Virus record (IMG/VR): IMGVR_UViG_3300037172_000103
Coordinates: 1-38,899 of that record
DNA length: 38,899 nucleotides
From: a virus
Reading direction: 5' to 3' (one strand)
Each line of letters begins with the position of its first letter. The first letter of the stretch is position 1. Shown here in pieces: positions 29,414 through 37,255 of this stretch. The notes beneath the pieces were generated by a model. It was not told the DNA's origin and made no database searches. It worked only from the letters and a program-made list of their open reading frames with translations. The position numbers were made by a program, and so were the translations under genes.

Positions 29414-32400
29414 TTACTGGTTGATGTGGCATTCGGCCTGATAAGCACCGATGTTGATGGCGTCGCTGGAGGTGCCGGTGGCGCCGCCAAGGGTGAAGGT
29501 GCCCGCGGTCGAAGCGTTCCACTGGATCACGAAATTCAGCGAGAACGGATAGTTCGTTCCCACAGCCGCGACGTTGCCGCCAGTTTGAAGAATCCCGCCT
29601 CCGGTGGTCTGAGCCGCAGTTCCAACCGAAGCGCCAGATCCGCTATAAGTAGCGAACATGCCGAATTCGATGGCTTGTGCCGCCACGGTGGTCGAGATCG
29701 AGAATCTTGCAGGTGCTACGGCCGTCGAAATGTTGTAAATGCCGGTGCAGGTTCCCGTGATCACCGCTCCCGCGGCGATCGTTCCGGAAGTAATAATCGC
29801 GGTGATGCTGGTGGTGGAATTGGTGAATGAACTGGTCAGGACCATCGGCGCGTAAGCCGTATAGCCCAGATCCTGCGCAGCGCCGGCCCCATTGGTGCCG
29901 AGAGCATTGCCCGTCGACGTCCAGGTGCCGGTAATGCCCGCGCCAGCGCATCCCGTGGTGGTGAGCCCGCCGTTGGCATCCGTGCACAGCGCTACGCCGG
30001 TACTGGCGGAGACTGTCCCCGCGCTCATCAGTTTCGAATCCGTACCTTGCACGCTGACCGCTGTCGGTACCGCGCTGGCGTTGGTCTGGTTGGCCACCAC
30101 GGTGTAAGCCGCTTGAGCCGCCAGACTCGCAAGCGGCAAGGCCGTGCCGGCGACAAGTTGATTCGAGCTGTTGGTCTTCACGAAAGCCGCGCTGGCCGGA
30201 ACCGCCGCGCCATTCACATCCACAGTATTGGGCGCAGTTCCCTGCCCGCTCAGATAGCCCTCGAAGTTCGTGCCGTCAAAATAGATGGTGGCTGAGGTGG
30301 GAGCGGTTTCAGAAGCGGCGGCCAGCACCAGGTTGGCGGTGCCGCCGTTCAAGGTCAGGCCGGAAGCGGTGGGGTTAATGTTGACCACCGAAGAGCTGTA
30401 ATTCGCGACCGTGATCCATTGTCCAATCAGGCAAGTTGCGCAAGTTGGCAAGTTGACGGTTGCGGTCGACGCCATCGAATTTGGCGCATAGAACATCGCC
30501 GATTCGGCGAACTGCGCTGCCGTGGGTGAGTTTCCACCGGCGGCGATGGCTGCCGCAGTGTTGGCCGGGCATCCGCTGGTGGTCGCCCCGCCGTTGGCAT
30601 CCGTGCACAGCGCTATGGCTGCGCTGGTAGAGACCGTGCCCGCACTCATCAGTTTCGAATCCGTGCCCTGCACGGCCACCGCTGTCGGTACCGCGCTGGC
30701 ATTCGTCAGGTTGGCCACGGCGGTGTAGGCTGCCTGGGCCGCCAGACTGGCCAGCGGGAAGGAAGCGCCAGCGATAAGCTGCCTCGAGCTGTTGGTGGAC
30801 AGGAAGGTGGCGCTTGCCGGAACTACCGCTCCGTTCACATCCACGGCGTTGGGCACAGTCCCCTGCCCGACGAGATAGCCTTCGAAGTTCGCGCCATCAA
30901 AAAATACGATTGCGGCCGTGGGAGCGGTTTCGGAAGCGGCCAGGAGTTGCAGGTTGGCCGTGCCCCCATTCAGGGTCAGGCCGGAAGCGGTGGGATTGAT
31001 GTTGACCACCGAAGAGCTGTAATTCTGTACCGTGATCCACTGCCCGGCAAAGCACGTCAGGCAAGTGGGAAGGTTGACGGTCGCGGTGGAAGCCATCGTA
31101 TTCGGCGCATAGAACATGGCGTACTGGCTGAATTGCGCCGTGGTGGCGGAGTTTCCCCCGGCAGCGATGGTGAGCACGGAGTTGAAGGCATTTTTCGGAA
31201 CGATATCGGCGTCAAAGTTGGTCGCAACCGCGGGATCGACAAAGAAGCTCGCGACCTGGCCGGCATACAGAACAAATGTGCCTGCGCCGTTGATCGTGCC
31301 GGCGGCGGTAATCGTTACCTGGGTCACGGGGTTCGGCGATCCCGAAGCTAGTGTGACCGGAATGGCCAGCTTGAAGTTGCACTTCGGTACGCCCAGCGTG
31401 GCGGCCGTGGGCAAAGTGTCGGTGCCTGCGCCCGTATAGGACTGATACACCACGCGCGTGCCGCAGTCGGTCGCCACAATTCCGGTACCGGTTGCGTTAT
31501 TTTGCACTCGCCCATTCACGCCTGGCAGAAAGTCAGAAATCGGGCCGGCGGTGGTGCCATCCGGAGTGTGCCCAATCATGCGCACAACGTTCGCCACCGT
31601 GGTTCCGAAGCTGGCGTAAGGCACCAGCCCATTCGGATTCACCTGGCTGGTATCGATCTGCACGTTGCCGGCAGCATCGGTTGAGTATTCATCTTCACTG
31701 CGGGAAGCAGCCGTGCAGGAAATGGTCAGGTGATTCGCGTCCGCGATTAGATTGGTGGGCGCGTTCGGAGAGCCGCAGGCCGCCGACTTGATGGTCAAGC
31801 TCTTCTCGGCCGTCGCTCCCAAAGCAACCGCGACCACCGAGGCTGTCGCCTGATAAGCGGCGTCCACGCAGCAAGCTTCAGGATTGGTAATGCTGACGGC
31901 AGTCGATCCGCCGGTAGTCACCGCGTCGGAGATCGAGATGAGCACGCTGGCGCTGGTACCGCATCCCGTGAAGGTGCCAGAAATCGTAAGCGAGGTGATC
32001 ACGCCACTGATGAGGTTCGGGGTGAGTGTGCCGCCGGTGCAGGTCGTAGGAAAAACTTTTACGGTCGGAGCGGTATAGGCCAATCCGCCGCTGACTTGCG
32101 TGGTTGCCGTGATGTTTCCGCCGGAGGTGGTTGCGGTGAAGTAGGCGCCGTAACCCGGCGTCTTTCCACCCATCAGTGCGCCTGCCACTTCAAAGGTCTC
32201 AAAGTGGGGCTTGTCGGTGATCGGCGTTGAGGCCGCCACTACTTCCATGTTGTAGAGCGGATAAGCCGCCCAGCCATTGGTGGTGCTCAGCGTCTTGCAA
32301 TACGTGTTGCCAATGGTGATCCCGCTAACTTTTTTCGGTCCGCCGGCGATGGCATCCAGGTAGATTCCGACCGCGCCTTCCTGGCAAAACCGCCAGGGGT

Positions 32401-33220
32401 TCGCGACGCTGTTGGTCAGATTCAGGAGCTGATAGGTGGCGTTGCCGCCGCTGCCGCTGGCGCTCGAAGTGCCCACCCACAACCCGCGGCCGTTGTTATC
32501 CCAACCGCGAAGATCGGCGTCATAGGCGCCGGAATTTTCTTGCGCGGCCTCATTGAACATCGCCGTGCAGCCGGGCACGCCATTACAGTCGGAAGTGAAA
32601 TGGATCATCTGCGCGCCGTAACCCTGCGCGCTCGCCGAAGTGGAGCAAGTGATAAAGCAAATGTTCGGGGTATCGGGCGTCTGGCTGCCGCTATTACAAA
32701 AGGCGGCGTGCGAGGTATCGAGGGCGTTGCAGGCCTGAATGGTGAAGACGCCAATGCCGGGCGATCCCGAACCGGAGCCAATCACCAGAGTCTTGGAAGG
32801 CAGAATCCACGAAGCGCCGTTCCACATATGGAACGTGTGCCCGGAGTTCATGACGATGTTGCCGGCAAAGTTCGAAATAATCGGAGAAGTGGGGCAGGAT
32901 AAATCCGCCACCGGAAAATCGATCAGGATGTCTTGCCCGATGGGGCCGGCGATCGATTCATTTTCGGCCGTAACCATCTGGTCGCAAGGCGTCGCGCCGG
33001 TCTGGCTCGAGGCCGAAATTGCGGGCAGGATGCCGAGCGGCAACAGGCCTTCGGCATTCAGGGTCACCAGGTCGCCAGGGGCGCTCCCCACTACGTAAGG
33101 CCCGTAAGGTTGGATCTGGGGAGCCGAAGTTACATAACTTTGCGCGCAGGCGGGCAGCGCGAAGGCACACAGGAGCGCGGCCGCGGCGAGCGCGGAAGAA
33201 AGCTTGCTGAATATGTTCAT
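29414..33220 (-). CDS. Secreted giant protein with tandem 207-aa modules
   Basis: The 1268-residue protein starts MNIFSKLSSALAAAALLCAFALPACAQS, a Sec signal peptide. The N-terminal half is Gly/Thr/Ser/Asn-rich and beta-helix-like. From about residue 690 two near-identical modules of about 207 residues follow (GGNSATTAQFSQYAMF to DANGGATTSGC, then GGNSPTAAQFAESAMF to DANGGLTTTGC). A C-terminal beta-sandwich ends with GTSSDAINIGAYQAECHINQ. Its ATG overlaps the stop of the preceding gene (TAATG), so they are translationally coupled. An extracellular or virion fibre role is inferred. No enzyme motif was seen. Confidence 0.65.
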   Translation of the reverse strand: MNIFSKLSSALAAAALLCAFALPACAQSYVTSAPQIQPYGPYVVGSAPGDLVTLNAEGLLPLGILPAISASSQTGATPCDQMVTAENESIAGPIGQDILIDFPVADLSCPTSPIISNFAGNIVMNSGHTFHMWNGASWILPSKTLVIGSGSGSPGIGVFTIQACNALDTSHAAFCNSGSQTPDTPNICFITCSTSASAQGYGAQMIHFTSDCNGVPGCTAMFNEAAQENSGAYDADLRGWDNNGRGLWVGTSSASGSGGNATYQLLNLTNSVANPWRFCQEGAVGIYLDAIAGGPKKVSGITIGNTYCKTLSTTNGWAAYPLYNMEVVAASTPITDKPHFETFEVAGALMGGKTPGYGAYFTATTSGGNITATTQVSGGLAYTAPTVKVFPTTCTGGTLTPNLISGVITSLTISGTFTGCGTSASVLISISDAVTTGGSTAVSITNPEACCVDAAYQATASVVAVALGATAEKSLTIKSAACGSPNAPTNLIADANHLTISCTAASRSEDEYSTDAAGNVQIDTSQVNPNGLVPYASFGTTVANVVRMIGHTPDGTTAGPISDFLPGVNGRVQNNATGTGIVATDCGTRVVYQSYTGAGTDTLPTAATLGVPKCNFKLAIPVTLASGSPNPVTQVTITAAGTINGAGTFVLYAGQVASFFVDPAVATNFDADIVPKNAFNSVLTIAAGGNSATTAQFSQYAMFYAPNTMASTATVNLPTCLTCFAGQWITVQNYSSSVVNINPTASGLTLNGGTANLQLLAASETAPTAAIVFFDGANFEGYLVGQGTVPNAVDVNGAVVPASATFLSTNSSRQLIAGASFPLASLAAQAAYTAVANLTNASAVPTAVAVQGTDSKLMSAGTVSTSAAIALCTDANGGATTSGCPANTAAAIAAGGNSPTAAQFAESAMFYAPNSMASTATVNLPTCATCLIGQWITVANYSSSVVNINPTASGLTLNGGTANLVLAAASETAPTSATIYFDGTNFEGYLSGQGTAPNTVDVNGAAVPASAAFVKTNSSNQLVAGTALPLASLAAQAAYTVVANQTNASAVPTAVSVQGTDSKLMSAGTVSASTGVALCTDANGGLTTTGCAGAGITGTWTSTGNALGTNGAGAAQDLGYTAYAPMVLTSSFTNSTTSITAIITSGTIAAGAVITGTCTGIYNISTAVAPARFSISTTVAAQAIEFGMFATYSGSGASVGTAAQTTGGGILQTGGNVAAVGTNYPFSLNFVIQWNASTAGTFTLGGATGTSSDAINIGAYQAECHINQ

Positions 33221-34824
33221 TAAACTCCAGTGATCGAAACGGATGCCCCGGTGGTGGTGGAAATCACGTAGCGCAGATTGGTGTTCGAAAGCGGCCATCC
33301 CGCGCACTGCCCGGGTTCGAGCTGCAGGCCTGCAGTCGAGCCCGAGGTGGTCACGCTCGAGGGGCCGATGAAGACGCTGATGGTGTTATTCGGCGAAGCG
33401 CACACGCTGAAGCTGTGCGCGGCATTGGAGGCCAGAGCCACGGCCGTGGTTGTGACCGCTTGCGTGAAGTCGATGGCCGCGCCAAACCCCGCCGGCTGGG
33501 TGGGCGTGGTGGGCGCCGTCGCCATACTGATCGGCTGCGTGGCCTGATAGAAAGCGCCCGCAACGTTCAGCGTGCTTTGGTTGCTGGCGATGACCACCGG
33601 CTGCGAAGCCGCCATGGTCGCCTGGCCGGGAGTGCCGCCACTGCAACCCACTTTGCAATCCGTTTCTACGTAGCCGCTGCCATCCACCGGCGAGATCACG
33701 CTGCTGGGCGTATTGGGCGCAATGGCCAGGCTCACCGGCTGCGTCGATTGATAGAAAATTCCTGTCACCGGCGTAGTGGGCGCGGTCGCCATGCTCACCG
33801 GCTGGGTTGCCTGATAGAAAGTGCCGGTCACCGGCGTGGTGGGCATCGTCGCGATACTCACCGGCTGTGTCGACTGAAAGAAAGTTCCCGCCACGTTCAG
33901 CGTGCTCTGGTTGCTCGCAATCACCACCGGCTGCGAAGCCGCCATGGTCGCCTGGCCAGGGGTGCCGGCTGCGCATCCAGTCTCGCAATTCACTTTTACG
34001 TTGCCGCTGCCATCCACCGGCGAGGTAATGGTCGAGGGAGTGTTCGGCGCGGTCGCCAGGCTCACCGGTTGCGTCGCCTGATAGAAAGTGCCGGTCACGG
34101 GCGTGGTGGGCGCCGTCGCCAGGCTTACCGGCTGCGTCGCTTGAAAGAAAGTTCCCGCCACGTTCAGCGTGCTCTGGTTGCTCGCAATCACCACCGGCTG
34201 CGAGGCCGCCATGGGCTGCTGGCCAGGAGTGCCGGCAGCGCATCCCACTTTGCAATTCGTTTCGATGTAACCATTGCCATCCACCGGCGAAGTGATGCTG
34301 CTCGCGCTGCCACCGGCCGCGGACGGATTATCGGTATAGCCAAAGAGAATCACGATCACGCTGCCGGTACCGGTAATGGTGGGTGTGATCTGGCCATAGG
34401 CGGAAATGCCCGCGGCGGTCGAGGTCACGTATTCGCCAGCGGTCAGGCAGTTGCCAATCGTCGAGGCTGGCAAAATGCCGCCAATCACCGGCGAGACCAG
34501 CGCACCCGTACCCGCGGCCACTGCCGTGGCGGAATCGAGCGAGAGCGTGCAACCGCTCATCCCGCCCACGGGGTTCGGGATCCACAGAATCCGGTAATAG
34601 CTGATGCCGCGCGTATCAAAGCCCGCGGAGGCCGTGGAACTCGAGTTGAAGGCGAAGTCGCCGCCCAATTGCCAGGGATACCCGCCGGTCTGCTGCAACT
34701 TGGTCGAGCCTGGGCCCACAATTTGGGCCGTGGCCAGCGGGACCAGAAACACATCGAGCGTGGCGAGTGCGGGCGCGATCGCGAGCAGCGCCAGAACGAA
34801 CAGGAATTTTTGCAGCGTCTTCAT
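33220..34824 (-). CDS. Secreted repeat protein with QATQPVS units
   Basis: The 534-residue protein starts MKTLQKFLFVLALLAIAPALA, a Sec signal peptide. The central region holds six copies of a repeat around QATQPVSLATAPTTP and three copies of an SPVDGxGxxxxNCxxGCxxGTPGQ block followed by SQPVVIASNQSTLNV. The latter motif also occurs in other phage structural proteins. It ends with an FSVCASPNNTISVFIGPSSVTTSG beta-sandwich. Cysteine pairs repeat in each block. It is the first of three coupled secreted-type genes. The start at 34824 was chosen over an upstream frame encoded by repeat and terminator sequence. Confidence 0.65.
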   Translation of the reverse strand: MKTLQKFLFVLALLAIAPALATLDVFLVPLATAQIVGPGSTKLQQTGGYPWQLGGDFAFNSSSTASAGFDTRGISYYRILWIPNPVGGMSGCTLSLDSATAVAAGTGALVSPVIGGILPASTIGNCLTAGEYVTSTAAGISAYGQITPTITGTGSVIVILFGYTDNPSAAGGSASSITSPVDGNGYIETNCKVGCAAGTPGQQPMAASQPVVIASNQSTLNVAGTFFQATQPVSLATAPTTPVTGTFYQATQPVSLATAPNTPSTITSPVDGSGNVKVNCETGCAAGTPGQATMAASQPVVIASNQSTLNVAGTFFQSTQPVSIATMPTTPVTGTFYQATQPVSMATAPTTPVTGIFYQSTQPVSLAIAPNTPSSVISPVDGSGYVETDCKVGCSGGTPGQATMAASQPVVIASNQSTLNVAGAFYQATQPISMATAPTTPTQPAGFGAAIDFTQAVTTTAVALASNAAHSFSVCASPNNTISVFIGPSSVTTSGSTAGLQLEPGQCAGWPLSNTNLRYVISTTTGASVSITGV

Positions 34825-34878
34825 GAGAGTGGAGACCTTTCGGGAATGGAAGATCAAAGACCAAGGACGAGACGCGCG

Positions 34879-34922
34879 ATTAGCAGCTAGTTTTTTTTCT
34901 AACTGCCAATTGCCAGTTGCTG
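34879..34922. repeat. Heptad array 21
   Basis: Units TTAGCAG and CTAG, a T-run of eight, then CTAACTG, CCAATTG and CCAGTTG. It lies next to a terminator hairpin. Confidence 0.85.
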
Positions 34923-34935
34923 AGGAAGAGCCTTC

Positions 34936-34972
34936 GAAAGCCGCGCTGGGCAGGTTCTCCCGCGCGGCTTTC
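34936..34972 (-). terminator. Strong hairpin after the 178-aa head gene
   Basis: GAAAGCCGCGC (34936-34946) pairs with GCGCGGCTTTC (34962-34972), with a further GGG/CCC pairing in the loop. It sits directly downstream of the 34986 gene on the minus strand and separates it from the secreted protein genes. A long T-run is absent. Confidence 0.6.
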
Positions 34973-34985
34973 AAGAGGGTTTGAA

Positions 34986-35522
34986 TTACGTGGTAACGGT
35001 GGGGCTGGAGACGTTCGCAAAGCGAGCGCCCGTCAGAATGGCCACAACCGAAGCCATATCGATCGCCGTGGGTGCGCCCAGGCCGATTCCCACATAGGAA
35101 TCGACGCCGAGCGAGCCCGCCAGAACTCCGCCTACCGTGGCGGATTCCAGTTCGTTCGCATCGATCGAAATCACGATCAGGCCATTCGCCGGCCAGTTCG
35201 CAGCCGATAAGACCACGCCGGTGGCAGGAGCATTCTGAATGGTGCCCAGAACGTCATTGCCGGCGCCGCCCGCCGCCTGGAAGTAGTAGTTGAAGGGGAT
35301 TGCCGTGGCGCCAGCGCCGGCGGCGCTCGAACACAAGTACACCAGCAGCGTGGTCGCATCCTGGGTAGCTTCCGCTCCCGCGATGACCAGAACGTCGGCA
35401 TGCTTGTAGTTCTTCATGGAGAACGCGGGATTGATCGGTGCCGATGAGGCGTCCGCGCTGATGCTTTGCGGCGGCAGAATCACTGCAATGTGCCCCGCTT
35501 CGGAAAGATTGAAACCGTTCAT
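34986..35522 (-). CDS. Capsid-adjacent structural protein, 178 aa
   Basis: The protein starts MNGFNLSEAGHIAVILPP after AAGGAGA (seven-base spacing). It is beta/alpha mixed with AFSMKNYKHADVLVIAG and IPFNYYFQ, a pattern I associate with structural proteins encoded directly after major capsid genes. It probably decorates the head. It is followed by a strong hairpin, so the capsid pair may form its own transcription unit. A longer frame to 35594 is array-encoded. Confidence 0.6.
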   Translation of the reverse strand: MNGFNLSEAGHIAVILPPQSISADASSAPINPAFSMKNYKHADVLVIAGAEATQDATTLLVYLCSSAAGAGATAIPFNYYFQAAGGAGNDVLGTIQNAPATGVVLSAANWPANGLIVISIDANELESATVGGVLAGSLGVDSYVGIGLGAPTAIDMASVVAILTGARFANVSSPTVTT

Positions 35523-35569
35523 AGAGAATCTCCTTAAATCGAATTGGTTTGGGATCGGGACGGGAAAAG

Positions 35570-35621
35570 CAATTGGCAGTCGGCCGTGAGCCAACTGCCA
35601 ACCGCTTATTGCAAATTGCTA
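35570..35621. repeat. Heptad array 22, two-armed, contains a stop codon
   Basis: Units CAATTGG, CAGTCGG and CCGTGAG, then CCAACTG, CCAACCG and CAAATTG. It includes the TAG (35619-35621) of the capsid gene. Confidence 0.9.
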
Positions 35622-37076
35622 TCGCGTGGCGCCGCTGTTGAGGGCGACGAATGGCGACATGGTCGGTCCGCCATTTTTCGGGGTGAGTGGTTTCTTCCAG
35701 GTCGTTTGCCCGTCGATTCTGCAGGTGAAGCGGAAGCATTGCTCGCCCTGTAAGAATCGAACGTGCATCGAACTGGCCACCTGGATGGCTCCCTTGTCGG
35801 CCAAGAGCATCTGGCTCATGTCCGCGAGCACAATGTCGCCGACCGTGCCCAATTGAGCGTTATGTTCGGTCGGGATCACCGGCAGCCCAAGCAGTTCGCC
35901 GTAAGGACCAAACAACGGATTCGCTCCAGGTGGGTGATACAGCAGGATCACACCCGGGCCCGCGCCCGTGCCGACCTGCATGCTGAAGAGCTGAGGGATC
36001 ACGGTCTGGTCGATGAACCAGGCGGCAGCGGGCACATTGCCCACGGCCTGGCCAGCCGTCAAGTTCTCGGTCGCAATGGAGGCGATCGAGTTCTTCAGGC
36101 CTGGGTGCCAGAAGCGCGCCCACATGGCTTCCACGTCGGTCCCGGTTACAACACCTGCGGTCGCACCCGGTGAGATCGGCAGAAAGGCCTGTGAGTTGAA
36201 GATGCCGAGCGGTTGGCCGGCGCCGGTTCCCAGGAAGAGCGCGTCCTCAATGCGGAACGCCAATTCTGTGGGCATGTTATTCATGATCCATGCTTCTAAA
36301 GCCGGACCATCCGCCAGTAATTCGTCGGTCGCGAAGACCAACGCAGTGAGCTTGTTCAGGAACATTTCCACTTCGCGGAATTTCGGCCGCGAGCTCAGGA
36401 AGGTGTCCGCTTCGTTCGCCCAGAAGGCCAGCACTCCACCCATACGGCTGCCATCCGCACGCGAATCTTCGTCGACCACCCGAAGTTTGAGGCGGTTGGA
36501 AGTGGAAGTAATAGGCTGTTTCTGGCAGCGTCGTGTGATCTCACCTGTCAAATAGGTGCGCTGATAAATCTTGTCGCTGACGTCGGCGCCTACGAGGAAA
36601 CCTCCCTCGCTCGGAACCGCTTCGTTCATGGCGCCATCGGAGCCGCCCGCGGCCTGGAACACGCCGTTTTGATCGAAGTCACCAAACTTGCCGAAAAGTC
36701 TGGGATCGGTGCCTTGGCCGGTATCGGCCTGGTGCACAGCCCTGAGCTGCTGGGCAAAGCCCTTCACCCAAAGCTTGCGGGATTTCACCGCGGCATTCGG
36801 ATCGTCTTTCACGGCGACCGCGTCAATATTCTTTTCGCGCTCGAGCTGGCCGGCAATCTCGGTGAGCATGAAGTCCTGCAGATCGAGAGCCTTTTTCTGC
36901 GTATTGCGATCTTCGACCAGCTTCATGAACGTGGACTGTTCTTCGGCGGTCAGATCGCGCTTTTCGGTTTCGGTTTTGTCGTTGAGCTCTTGCGCTTTGG
37001 CGACGATGACCGCGAGCTTGGCTTCAATCTCAACCTTGCGCTGGCGGATGGAATCGATGCTGACTGGTTTTGCCAT
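35619..37076 (-). CDS. Major capsid protein, HK97 fold
   Basis: The 485-residue protein has the HK97-type layout. An N-terminal coiled-coil delta domain (IRQRKVEIEAKLAVIVAKAQELNDK, about residues 8-85) is followed by a charged linker, then EAVPSEGGFLVGADVSDKIYQ, which is typical just after the prohead cleavage region. Next come LTALVFATDELLADG, AFRIEDALFLGTGAGQPLGIFN, and C-terminal DMSQMLLADKGAIQVASSMHVRF and FRFTCRIDG. It forms the icosahedral shell, and the delta domain is expected to be removed by the protease encoded upstream. GAGGAGA seven bases before the ATG fixes the start. Confidence 0.93.
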   Translation of the reverse strand: MAKPVSIDSIRQRKVEIEAKLAVIVAKAQELNDKTETEKRDLTAEEQSTFMKLVEDRNTQKKALDLQDFMLTEIAGQLEREKNIDAVAVKDDPNAAVKSRKLWVKGFAQQLRAVHQADTGQGTDPRLFGKFGDFDQNGVFQAAGGSDGAMNEAVPSEGGFLVGADVSDKIYQRTYLTGEITRRCQKQPITSTSNRLKLRVVDEDSRADGSRMGGVLAFWANEADTFLSSRPKFREVEMFLNKLTALVFATDELLADGPALEAWIMNNMPTELAFRIEDALFLGTGAGQPLGIFNSQAFLPISPGATAGVVTGTDVEAMWARFWHPGLKNSIASIATENLTAGQAVGNVPAAAWFIDQTVIPQLFSMQVGTGAGPGVILLYHPPGANPLFGPYGELLGLPVIPTEHNAQLGTVGDIVLADMSQMLLADKGAIQVASSMHVRFLQGEQCFRFTCRIDGQTTWKKPLTPKNGGPTMSPFVALNSGATR

Positions 37077-37170
37077 TACGATCTCCTCGTTGGGTATGGG
37101 GTGGAACGGATGTACTGCGCCGGAGACCGTCAAAATCGAAGGATTCGAAAGCTGGCCGGTTGAAGCGTGC

Positions 37171-37195
37171 AATAAAAAAGCCCGCATCGGCGGGC
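37171..37195 (-). terminator. Intrinsic terminator between protease and capsid genes
   Basis: On the minus strand GCCCGC-CGAT-GCGGGC is followed by six T and then ATT (plus strand A-run at 37174-37179). This is a textbook rho-independent terminator, downstream of the protease gene and upstream of the capsid gene. Confidence 0.85.
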
Positions 37196-37205
37196 CTGAA
37201 ATTTG

Positions 37206-37248
37206 GGCAATTGGCCGTTAGCCAACCGCTAGCTAGCTGCTAATTGCT
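37206..37248. repeat. Heptad array 23, two-armed
   Basis: Units CAATTGG and CCGTTAG, then CCAACCG, CTAGCTA, GCTGCTA and ATTGCTG. It lies between the protease stop codon and the terminator. Confidence 0.9.
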
Positions 37249-37255
37249 GTTTTCC

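Noticed and set aside
33415-34890. Plus-strand 491-residue frame with many histidine/arginine repeats
   Set aside because: It is the reverse reading of the QATQPVS repeat protein; its repeats simply mirror those of the real gene.
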